A stretch of 32,644 nucleotides of DNA from Lautropia sp. (GTDB lineage: Bacteria > Pseudomonadota > Gammaproteobacteria > Burkholderiales > Burkholderiaceae_E), in the NCBI GenBank assembly GCA_030532425.1, contig JAUNLD010000035.1, positions 1 to 32,644 on the forward strand, given 5' to 3'. This document shows positions 26,853 to 32,644 of the stretch, piece after piece. Position numbers and translations under genes: made by a program. Every line of letters begins with the position of its first letter. Position 1 is the first letter of the stretch. The notes beneath the pieces are model-generated. The model saw only the letters and a list, made by a program, of their open reading frames with translations, was not told where the DNA came from and did no database searches.

Positions 26853-27095
26853 AGTGACTGCGTAAGGTGCATGATGGGTGGGCACACCATCTAGTGAGAG
26901 GGCGCACAGGCAGTCATGCAAGCGGATTGGTTATTGGGGGAGCTACGCCGAAAGACAGGCAGAACAGGGATATTTGACTCTTGATGCCCGCAGCGCTTTA
27001 GGCTTCCTGCATCGAAAGGTGGAATCAAGTCTTCCCGAAATGGCCTGTGACCCGAACCCTCCAGCGGGATACGCCCCGCGTCACCGGACGACGCC
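26853..27095 (+). promoter_or_regulatory. leader region of the SIR2-HerA operon
   Basis: Non-coding stretch between the guaA terminator and the SIR2 gene. A candidate promoter is TTGACT (26974-26979), 17-bp spacer, TTTAGG (26997-27002), a good -35 but poor -10. A second weak one is TTGCTT (26847-26852) with CATGAT (26870-26875). A 73-codon open frame (26878-27099) has no recognisable product. Confidence 0.3.
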
Positions 27096-28472
27096 ATGAC
27101 CGACAAAACAGAGTTCCACAACATAATTAAAGTTCGTGACGACCAGGGGCCGCTGCATTTTTTCGCAGACGGCGATAAGTTTACGCTGAAGGAAGGTTCG
27201 AACGCCTCCTGGTTGGCCAACAAAAGTTTTGGCCCTAAAGAGCTGCGCAGCCGCATCGAGCCGTGGCTGGCGTCATTGTTTCAATCAGAGCACTTGTCAC
27301 TTCTGGCTGGCGCTGGTTTGACCCACGCAGTGCACGGGTTGGCCGCTGGAGGTCCCGCGGCAGGTATGAGCGCGCTGACTCTGACCACGCATCAGGACAA
27401 TATCAGTCGCGCAGCAAAGCAAACAGCTAAGAAAGCTGGGCGCAAGGAGGGAAATCTGGAAGATCAGCTGCGCGTTGCCAACGAACTGCTGCGTGGTCTG
27501 GAGATTTTGCAGAAGAATACCGAAGCAGAAGCTCTGCGCAAGGAACTGCAAATTGGCATGGGCAGGTTCGCTAAGTCGATTCTGATGAGCGAAGCAGGCA
27601 TCGCTAAGGCTGAAAAGAACAAACGTGAGCAGGCGTTCAACACCCTAGTCACCTTCCTAATGAGCTTTGCCAGCCGCACTGGGGTGCGTGATCGGTTGAG
27701 CATCTTCACCACCAACTACGACCGGCTAATCGAAGCTGGCGCGGAGCTGGCCGGGCTGCACCTGCTCGACCGGTTTGTGGGCAAGCTGATGCCGATCTTC
27801 CGCTCGTCCAGGCTGGATCTGGACATGCACTACAACCCGCCCGGCATTCGCGGTGAGCCTCGCTATCTGGAGGGCGTGGCGCGCTACACCAAGCTGCACG
27901 GCTCGGTGGATTGGGTTCAAACAGGCAGGGACATCCGCCGCATTGGTCTGCCCTTCGGCGCAAAAAGCGTCCAGCCCTATCTGAAGGCGCCGGGCTTGGA
28001 GGAGGTTACGGCCCATCATTTGATGATTTATCCTAATGCTGCCAAGGACAGGGAGACCGCTGACTACCCCTATGTGGAGCTGTTCCGTGACCTCGCGGCT
28101 GCCATCTGCCGCCCGAACAGCACACTGGTGACCTACGGCTACAGCTTTGGCGATGAGCACATCAACCGTGTCATCCGTGACATGCTCACCATCCCTTCTA
28201 CGCATCTGGTGGTGATCTCATACGACGATCCGCTTGATCGCATCATGCAGACCTATAAGGAATTGGGCAGGCCTTCCCAGATCAGCCTGCTGATGGGGCC
28301 TGCGTTAGCAGATTTGAACTCCCTGACGGAGTATTACCTGCCCAAGCCTGCCATCGACAAGACCACCTTCCGCATGAGCGAGCTGCTCAAGCAGCGCATC
28401 GGGGGCGAGTCGCTCGTAGAAAAACGTCCCCAGACGGAAGACGATGCCATCGATGGGAGCAATCCAGTATGA
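27096..28472 (+). CDS. SIR2-like NADase effector of a SIR2-HerA defence system
   Basis: SIR2-family protein of 458 residues. Rossmann-fold motifs are visible: GAGLT (72-76), FTTNYDRLIE with the key Asn at about 207, TKLHGSVDW with the catalytic His at about 268, and GYSFGDEHIN (348-357). In prokaryotic defence, such domains cleave NAD+ after phage sensing and stop infection by depleting the cell. A Lys/Arg-rich helical insert (about 100-180) separates the first two motifs. Its stop overlaps the herA start (ATGA), strong evidence of joint action. The Shine-Dalgarno is weak. Codon use and GC differ from the core genes, consistent with transfer. NADase activity is family inference. Confidence 0.88.
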   Translation: MTDKTEFHNIIKVRDDQGPLHFFADGDKFTLKEGSNASWLANKSFGPKELRSRIEPWLASLFQSEHLSLLAGAGLTHAVHGLAAGGPAAGMSALTLTTHQDNISRAAKQTAKKAGRKEGNLEDQLRVANELLRGLEILQKNTEAEALRKELQIGMGRFAKSILMSEAGIAKAEKNKREQAFNTLVTFLMSFASRTGVRDRLSIFTTNYDRLIEAGAELAGLHLLDRFVGKLMPIFRSSRLDLDMHYNPPGIRGEPRYLEGVARYTKLHGSVDWVQTGRDIRRIGLPFGAKSVQPYLKAPGLEEVTAHHLMIYPNAAKDRETADYPYVELFRDLAAAICRPNSTLVTYGYSFGDEHINRVIRDMLTIPSTHLVVISYDDPLDRIMQTYKELGRPSQISLLMGPALADLNSLTEYYLPKPAIDKTTFRMSELLKQRIGGESLVEKRPQTEDDAIDGSNPV

Positions 28473-30577
28473 GCTTGTCGCCTCTCGCCTATGCTGATTC
28501 GCTGCGCATTGGCACCATTGATTTCATCGCGCCTGACGAGATCAAGGTGCTGCTCGACATAGAGGCGCCCGACGGGGTAGCACTCAATGCCGGTACGCCG
28601 CGTCCTTTTCCACGAATCAACGGTTATGTGTTGATTCCCAACGACGATGGGTATCTGGTTGCTCAGGTCGCGTGGATCACCATCGAACGCTCGCAATACC
28701 CCAAACGCAGGGGCATGCAGGACTTCGGACTGGTGGATTTGCCCTATCCCCTGCGCAAGATGAGCCTCAACCCACTGGGGGTGCTGGCCTATGAGGGCAA
28801 GGATACCAAGGGCACGGACGCTTATCGCTTCCGGCGTGGCGTTGAGACCTATCCCACCGTTGGTGATGCGGTGCTGCTGCCTACGCAAAATCAGTTGCGT
28901 GCCATTGTCGAGTCTGGCGATAACCGCCATGTGCTGATTGGAACTAGCCCGCTAGCTGCTAATGCAGAGGTTAAAATCGACCCGGACCGCCTATTCGGCC
29001 GCCATCTGGCAGTGCTGGGTAACACCGGCAGCGGCAAGTCTTGCTCGGTCGCAGGCTTGATCCGTTGGTCGATGGGCCAAGCGCGTAAAGCCCGAGACGG
29101 TACAGCCCCCAATGCCCGCTTCATCGTGCTCGATCCCAACGGCGAGTACGCCAATACCTTCCAAGGCATGAGCAAGGTGCGGGTGTTTGCCGTGGAGTCT
29201 AGCAAAGAGGTGGAACAACTACAGATTCCTCTTTGGTTCTGGAATAGCGCCGAGTGGGGGGCCTTTACGCAAGCGAGCGCCAAGACACAGCGGCCGACAT
29301 TGGTACAGGCGCTGAGGTCTGTTCGTGACGGCGCCTTGGCCGAAACAGTCTCTCCCAGCCATGAGATGCGTCGATATCTGCGTACGCTCGTGTCTGCGAT
29401 TCAGGTTGACAAAAGTTCGGGAAATCCATGGAAAGGTATCGGGCAAGCAAAGGGTTTCCGAGACCGATTGACTAAGTGGAAGGAAAGCCTAACGGATAAC
29501 GCCAGCTTCAGCGAGACTGAAAGTGCGGCACTTAGTAAATTGATCGAACACATCAGCAATCTTCTCGACGCACATCAAGGTGATTGGCCGCAAATTTTTA
29601 CACTTCAAGAGATCAACTCACTGTCCGACGAGTTGAGCGGCACCCATTCTACTTTTGGCGGTAGCGACACCGACAGTCTTCCCATTGACGCCGACGTACC
29701 ACGTCCATTCAGCGGTGACCAATTACTGAGAAGCGTGGAGGCTACCGCTGAACTATTGGGGGTTTCCGAGTACGTCGAGAGCATGCAGATGCGCATTCGA
29801 ACATTGCTGTCGGACAGCCGCATGAAGGTCGTGTCGGGAATAGCCCAAGACCTGACGCTAGACAACTGGCTGCGAAACTACATCGGTGACGACCAGGCAT
29901 CTAACGGCTCTGTCACGGTCATCGACCTCTCGCTGGTCCCCGCAGAGGTGGTGCACATCATCACCGCCGTGATCGCGCGCATGACCTTGGAGGCGCTACA
30001 GCGCTATCGCAAGCTGCATCACGGCAAGACTTTGCCGACTGTGTTGGTGATGGAAGAGGCGCACACCTTCATCAAGCGTTACAAGGACGACGCCGAGAAC
30101 CAGAACTCGGCTGCGATCTGCTGCCAAGTATTTGAGAAGATCGCTCGAGAAGGGCGCAAGTTTGGTCTGGGCTTGGTGCTTTCTTCTCAGCGACCGAGCG
30201 AGCTGTCGCCAACAGTACTGTCCCAGTGCAACAGTTACCTGCTGCACCGCATCAGCAACGACCGGGATCAGGAACTGGTGAGTAAACTGGTGCCCGATAA
30301 CCTGCGCGGTCTGCTGCGTGACTTGCCCTCGTTGCCATCACGACATGCCCTTCTCCTTGGCTGGGCGTCGGAGCTGCCCGTGCTGGTGCAGATGAACGCG
30401 CTGCCTGAGAAGCATCGGCCAAAATCGGACGATCCAGACTTCTGGGAGGTGTGGTCGGGCAAGGACAGCAATGGGCAGCCAATTGAGCGAGAGGTGGATT
30501 GGAAGGCTATCGCGGATGATTGGCAGCAGATTAGTGCGCCCGCCTCTGAGCAAAATTTGGAGAGTAACGATGAATAA
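28469..30577 (+). CDS. HerA-like hexameric ATPase/translocase, partner of SIR2
   Basis: FtsK/HerA-superfamily ATPase, 702 residues. It has an N-terminal HAS-barrel-like beta domain (about 10-170), Walker A GNTGSGKS (184-191), Walker B VLVMEEAH (about 525-532), and the sensor/Arg-finger region SSQRPSEL (from about 572) followed by CNSYLLHRISNDRDQ. HerA proteins form hexameric rings that pump DNA. In SIR2-HerA systems the ring assembles with SIR2 subunits and controls NAD+ cleavage and/or DNA attack. A long insert (about 250-440) between Walker A and B is lower in GC and helical. Translation is coupled to the SIR2 gene by a 4-bp overlap. No NurA nuclease is nearby, which argues against a repair role. 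Confidence 0.88.
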   Translation: MSLSPLAYADSLRIGTIDFIAPDEIKVLLDIEAPDGVALNAGTPRPFPRINGYVLIPNDDGYLVAQVAWITIERSQYPKRRGMQDFGLVDLPYPLRKMSLNPLGVLAYEGKDTKGTDAYRFRRGVETYPTVGDAVLLPTQNQLRAIVESGDNRHVLIGTSPLAANAEVKIDPDRLFGRHLAVLGNTGSGKSCSVAGLIRWSMGQARKARDGTAPNARFIVLDPNGEYANTFQGMSKVRVFAVESSKEVEQLQIPLWFWNSAEWGAFTQASAKTQRPTLVQALRSVRDGALAETVSPSHEMRRYLRTLVSAIQVDKSSGNPWKGIGQAKGFRDRLTKWKESLTDNASFSETESAALSKLIEHISNLLDAHQGDWPQIFTLQEINSLSDELSGTHSTFGGSDTDSLPIDADVPRPFSGDQLLRSVEATAELLGVSEYVESMQMRIRTLLSDSRMKVVSGIAQDLTLDNWLRNYIGDDQASNGSVTVIDLSLVPAEVVHIITAVIARMTLEALQRYRKLHHGKTLPTVLVMEEAHTFIKRYKDDAENQNSAAICCQVFEKIAREGRKFGLGLVLSSQRPSELSPTVLSQCNSYLLHRISNDRDQELVSKLVPDNLRGLLRDLPSLPSRHALLLGWASELPVLVQMNALPEKHRPKSDDPDFWEVWSGKDSNGQPIEREVDWKAIADDWQQISAPASEQNLESNDE

Positions 30578-30584
30578 TCGTTAC
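30564..30584 (+). terminator. hairpin over the herA stop codon
   Basis: Perfect 8-bp stem GTAACGAT/ATCGTTAC (30564-30571 with 30577-30584), 5-nt loop, spanning the TAA stop. There is no T-run. It may mark the transcript end or protect the mRNA 3' end. Confidence 0.35.
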
Positions 30585-30664
30585 GCCACCAAGACCGGGT
30601 AAGGTATTGGTGAATGACCCACTAGAAACCTGCTCAGGTGTTAGTGTTACGAGGAGAGCACCCG

Positions 30665-30897
30665 ATGAGCATGTTGATGAACGAAGAGATCAAGCGCTGG
30701 ACGGCGCGGCGCAATACCGCGCTAATTCTGAAGATCATCCAGGGCAAGACCCCGGTGGCCGAGGCCAGTCGGACACACGATGTGCCGCCGTCCGAGATCG
30801 AAGCCTGGGTTGAAGAAGGCAAGGGGGCATGGAAAATGCCCTGAAGGCCAACCCGCAAAGCCTGTGAAGCCAGTATGAGCGCCAGCTCAAGGTGTAG
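30665..30897 (+). pseudogene. degenerate IS3-type orfA (helix-turn-helix transposase subunit)
   Basis: The first 53 codons (MSMLMNEEIKRWTARR..., AEASRTHDVPPSEIEAWVEEGK) resemble the N-terminus of the small helix-turn-helix protein of IS3-family elements (DUF1153-like). After the G-run at 30823-30827 the frame breaks and reaches a stop at 30842-30844. The family continuation (GMENALKANPQSL, then SQYERQLK) is readable in another frame from 30826, interrupted by TGA at 30865 and TAG at 30895. A good GAGGAG site precedes the start. This is an insertion-sequence remnant with no transposase orfB left. Confidence 0.75.
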
Positions 30898-30907
30898 ACT
30901 TCCCACA

Positions 30908-31180
30908 TCAGCGGGAGGCCCTTTCCGTAGCGATGGCTGTTTCGATGTCTGTCATGCCTTCCACCTCGGGTATGTTCGCCCACGCATCGCTGATGCGACG
31001 GCTGAGTGCATCAAAACGTTCGTTCATTCGGCGGATGTGTTCAAACAGTTCGACATTCACCAGGGCAGCAACCGGATTGCCATCCTTCTTGATGAGGATG
31101 TTGTCGTTTCGATACTGCACCTGGTTGAGCATCTCGTCCAGGTTCTGGCGGAAATTGACGGCACTGACTTCGGTGGTCAT
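30908..31180 (-). CDS. Phd/YefM-family antitoxin, apparently orphan
   Basis: 90-residue protein with a Phd/YefM-like N-terminal fold: MTTEVSAVNFRQNLDEMLNQVQ, then the DNILIKKDGNPVAALVNVELFEHI strand-helix block, and a charged C-terminal tail (residues about 55-90) that would bind a toxin. Antitoxins of this type repress their own operon and neutralise a toxin encoded just downstream. A GGAG site precedes the ATG. Downstream on its strand is only the IS3 remnant, so the cognate toxin seems lost. Upstream is a PIN fragment that does not fit the usual antitoxin-first order. Confidence 0.75.
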   Translation of the reverse strand: MTTEVSAVNFRQNLDEMLNQVQYRNDNILIKKDGNPVAALVNVELFEHIRRMNERFDALSRRISDAWANIPEVEGMTDIETAIATERASR

Positions 31181-31210
31181 GTTCAGCTCCGGTCAGGTTG
31201 ATCGATAAGC

Positions 31211-31432
31211 TCATCGTGATCGACGCGATCGGGGGCGGAGGGGAGCTGAGCTAACCTGCGCACCAGCGCGGCAGTCTTTCAAAGCAACCGCGCCGCAACC
31301 ACTTGCGCCTTCAGCAGCGATATCCAGCTCCCGGACCAGTTCGCACAGGGTCTGTATGCTGACGATGACCCGATCGGCCTCCTCAGGGATCTGGATGGCG
31401 CGCAGCAACACGTGGGTGTCGACGGATAAGCT
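31211..31432 (-). pseudogene. truncated PIN-domain toxin remnant
   Basis: Reading leftward from the att repeat, the frame gives SLSVDTHVLLRAIQ, resembling the start of PIN nucleases (conserved Asp in V-D-T-x-V), then RVIVSIQTLCELVREL, resembling the second PIN motif, but the ~25 residues normally between them are missing. Beyond that the family pattern breaks; another frame (SLLKAQVVAARLL) fits better, suggesting a frameshift. There is no start codon: the 5' end is replaced by the 31434-31458 repeat. VapC-like identity is tentative. Confidence 0.4.
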
Positions 31433-31433
31433 T

Positions 31434-31458
31434 CCGCCGGCTACTATTGAGTGGGAGT
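31434..31458 (+). repeat. right attachment-site repeat (displaced guaA 3' end, attR-like)
   Basis: Exact 25-bp copy of 26744-26768. Read in the guaA frame it encodes PPATIEWE followed by TGA instead of TAA, so it is a complete guaA tail without the gene. It may be the original chromosomal guaA end displaced by the island, or the junction between two tandem elements. Confidence 0.85.
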
Positions 31459-31499
31459 GAAGGTTACGTAGATGTAAGGCCGGATGGCAGGATCAAGCG

Positions 31500-32282
31500 G
31501 TGTCGATTCAAAAAGAAACTCATGAATCACGTGTTGCCGTGCTCGTCGATTGCGACAACGTGCCACCTGCCATTCTGGATCATGCCTTGCGATTTGTCGC
31601 GCGGTTCGGACGGGTTGTCGTCCGGCGCGGCTATGGCAACTCTGGAACGCTCACCAGCAACCGCTGGCAGGACGTGCTCATCCAGCAGGCTTTTACGCCC
31701 AGCCTGCAATATCAATACGCCAGCGGGAAGAACACGGCAGATATCGCGTTGGCACTGGATGCAATGGAATTGCTGTTCGATGACAAGGTGGATACCTTCT
31801 GCTTCGTCACCAGCGATTCGGATTTTGCATACCTGTGCCGCAAACTGCGCGAGCGGGGAGCCGCTGTCTGCATCGTGGGTGAAGCCAAGACGCCTCCGGC
31901 GCTGCGCAATGCCAGCGATCATTTTTCCGAATGGGGGCCGGAGTCCGCAAGCCTGATGCCTGCCAGGGAAGGGGAGACTGATGCAAAGAGTGTTCAGGCA
32001 TCGCCCAAAGCCGGTGATCCGGAGATGAAACCCGGAAAGCAGCGCCCGATGTTCGTCGTTCGTGCTGTCGACGCAATGACCGCCGATTCTTCAGAAGGTA
32101 AAGTAACGCTGAGCGCGCTCGGCAATTATCTGCGCCGAACAGACCCCTCCTTCTCACCCGGTACCTACGGCTACTCTGGCCTGCTCGAAATGCTCAAGAC
32201 CTACGACCTGCTCCGGCTGACTCAGGAAAACGGCGGGCACTGGACAGTCAGGCTGAACCAGGAACGGGGCCATGAGCCCTGA
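31500..32282 (+). CDS. NYN/LabA-like PIN-fold RNase with C-terminal LOTUS-like domain
   Basis: 260-residue protein. The N-terminal NYN (LabA/DUF88) domain has the acidic active-site set: VLVDCDN (Asp17, Asp19), TADIALALD (Asp81, Asp87) and FVTSDSDFAYL (Asp106, Asp108), then GAAVCIVGEAKTP. A Pro/Glu/Lys-rich linker (about 150-185) joins a C-terminal winged-helix OST-HTH/LOTUS-like domain (about 186-252: TLSALGNYLRRTDPSFSP, YGYSGLLEMLKTYDLL). NYN proteins are metal-dependent RNases and LOTUS domains bind RNA, so RNA cleavage is likely. It starts with GTG, with AGGA 8 bp upstream. It overlaps the next gene by 11 bp. No function in this host is known. Confidence 0.82.
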   Translation: MSIQKETHESRVAVLVDCDNVPPAILDHALRFVARFGRVVVRRGYGNSGTLTSNRWQDVLIQQAFTPSLQYQYASGKNTADIALALDAMELLFDDKVDTFCFVTSDSDFAYLCRKLRERGAAVCIVGEAKTPPALRNASDHFSEWGPESASLMPAREGETDAKSVQASPKAGDPEMKPGKQRPMFVVRAVDAMTADSSEGKVTLSALGNYLRRTDPSFSPGTYGYSGLLEMLKTYDLLRLTQENGGHWTVRLNQERGHEP

Positions 32283-32644
32283 GTTTTCAGCCACCACATC
32301 CGACTACAGGCAATGGCTGAGTGAGCAGAAAGGCCGCTTTCGTCAGGTGCAGATCAAGGCGTCCATGGCCGTCAACCGTGACGCTGCGCTTCTACTGGCA
32401 GGCGTTGACATCGTGGAGCGCCAAGCAAGCCACGCTTGGGGCAGCGGCTTTCTGGATAAGCTTAGCCGCGATTTGATGCAGGAATTCGCTGAAGTCAAAG
32501 GCTTTTCCAAACGCAATCTCGAGCAAACCCGGCGCTGGTTCCGGTTCTGGAGCAGTGACTCGGCAATTGCGAAGCAGGCTGCTACGCAATTTTTTGGTGC
32601 GCCCGGCACGGGCGCACTCCTGGAGGTGAAAGTCCTCCCATAAG
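32272..32644 (+). CDS. DUF1016/YhcG N-terminal domain protein, interrupted (probably by a group II intron)
   Basis: The first ~108 residues match the DUF1016 (YhcG) N-terminal domain: DYRQWLSEQKGRF, QIKASMAVNRDAALLL, DIVERQ, AWGSGFLDKLSRDLMQEF and KGFSKRNLEQTRRWF. Full-length members are about 350 residues and end in a PDDEXK nuclease domain; here the frame stops at residue 123. The last 15 codons (from Gly109) are not family-like and coincide with sequence resembling a group II intron 5' end, so the rest of the gene may lie beyond the window. The start overlaps the NYN gene by 11 bp, suggesting joint expression. DUF1016 proteins are PD-(D/E)XK nuclease relatives; exact role unknown. Confidence 0.72.
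32565..32595 (+). terminator. stem-loop plus T-run inside the DUF1016 gene (intron target-like)
   Basis: Arms AATTGCG (32565-32571) and CGCAATT (32585-32591), with an inner AGCA/TGCT pair after an A-A mismatch and a GGC loop, followed by T to 32595. It looks like an intrinsic terminator but lies in coding sequence. Class C group II introns insert just downstream of such structures. Confidence 0.5.
32597..32644 (+). mobile_element. putative group II intron, 5' end only
   Basis: The sequence begins GTGCG, the consensus 5' end of bacterial group II introns. A perfect 8-bp hairpin follows (32597-32604 with 32610-32617, 5-nt loop), then a GGAGG/CCTCC hairpin with loop TGAAAGT (32622-32638), as in intron domain I leaders. 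It is in sense orientation to the DUF1016 gene. Only 48 bp are visible; the intron-encoded reverse transcriptase would lie to the right. Confidence 0.5.

Larger units (their letters stand above)
26744..31458. mobile_element. guaA-integrated genomic island carrying SIR2-HerA
   Basis: About 4.7 kb bounded by two exact 25-bp direct repeats of the guaA 3' end. It has lower GC and different codon use than the core genes. It holds the SIR2-HerA pair, an IS3 orfA remnant, an orphan Phd/YefM antitoxin and a truncated PIN toxin fragment. No integrase or excisionase is seen, so it is either decayed, mobilised in trans, or part of a larger tandem array whose integrase lies right of the window. Confidence 0.75.

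Noticed and set aside
26878-27099. 73-codon open frame ending over the SIR2 start codon
   Set aside because: GTG start without a clear ribosome-binding site, no recognisable motif, composition like non-coding leader. Kept only as part of the leader region.
28469-30577. HerA as part of a HerA-NurA repair pair
   Set aside because: No NurA-like nuclease is adjacent; the ATGA-coupled partner is SIR2, which fits defence rather than repair.
30634-30906. Minus-strand open frames opposite the IS3 remnant
   Set aside because: The plus-strand frame matches the IS3 orfA N-terminus and its frameshifted continuation; the minus frames have no motif.
26771-31433. CRISPR array or tRNA gene as the integration target
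   Set aside because: No regularly spaced repeats and no tRNA-like cloverleaf were seen; the repeats are two copies of the guaA end only.

Overview
The window is a GC-rich bacterial chromosome segment. Gene content and order (rpsB-tsf-pyrH-frr-uppS-cdsA-dxr-rseP-bamA-skp-lpxD-fabZ-lpxA-lpxB-rnhB-SpoU methyltransferase, then ppsR/ppsA, NfeD/SPFH, smpB/ratA/rnfH and guaB-guaA) match the layout known from Burkholderiales (Betaproteobacteria). A Lautropia-like organism would fit the base composition, but the genus cannot be fixed from sequence reading alone.

Positions 1-16209 form one long, almost entirely plus-strand housekeeping block. It runs from translation (S2, EF-Ts, ribosome recycling) and UMP kinase, through isoprenoid and phospholipid precursors (UppS, CdsA, Dxr), the RseP site-2 protease and outer-membrane assembly (BamA, Skp), to lipid A synthesis (LpxD, FabZ, LpxA, LpxB), RNase HII and an rRNA/tRNA methyltransferase. 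Many genes overlap or nearly abut (ATGA at dxr/rseP and lpxB/rnhB), so they are probably co-transcribed. Points of interest are a probable non-canonical AUC start for bamA, a C9 tract where LpxB would normally end, and several GC-rich hairpins between genes.

Positions 16333-20016 hold the divergent ppsR/ppsA pair (PEP synthase and its regulatory kinase/phosphorylase). An NfeD-like and an SPFH/stomatin-like membrane protein follow (20193-21743), then convergent smpB, divergent ratA-rnfH with a perfect 26-bp palindrome upstream, and guaB-guaA separated by a long hairpin followed by a T-run.

Positions 26744-31458 are an accessory island at the 3' end of guaA. The last 25 bp of guaA before the final bases of the stop codon are repeated exactly at 31434-31458, as expected for attachment sites of an element that integrates at guaA. 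The island has lower GC and different codon use. It carries a two-gene SIR2-like NADase plus HerA-like ATPase cassette (overlapping ATGA), which matches the known SIR2-HerA (Nezha-type) anti-phage architecture. Behind it are a frameshifted IS3-type orfA remnant, an orphan Phd/YefM antitoxin and a decayed PIN-type toxin fragment cut off at the right repeat. No integrase is visible.

Beyond the right repeat (31500-32644) are a NYN/LabA-like RNase with a C-terminal LOTUS-like domain and, overlapping it, a DUF1016/YhcG N-terminal domain gene. Its frame runs into what looks like the 5' end of a group II intron (from about 32597), inserted directly after a stem-loop plus T-run. The accessory end of the window therefore looks like a layered defence and mobile-element hotspot.
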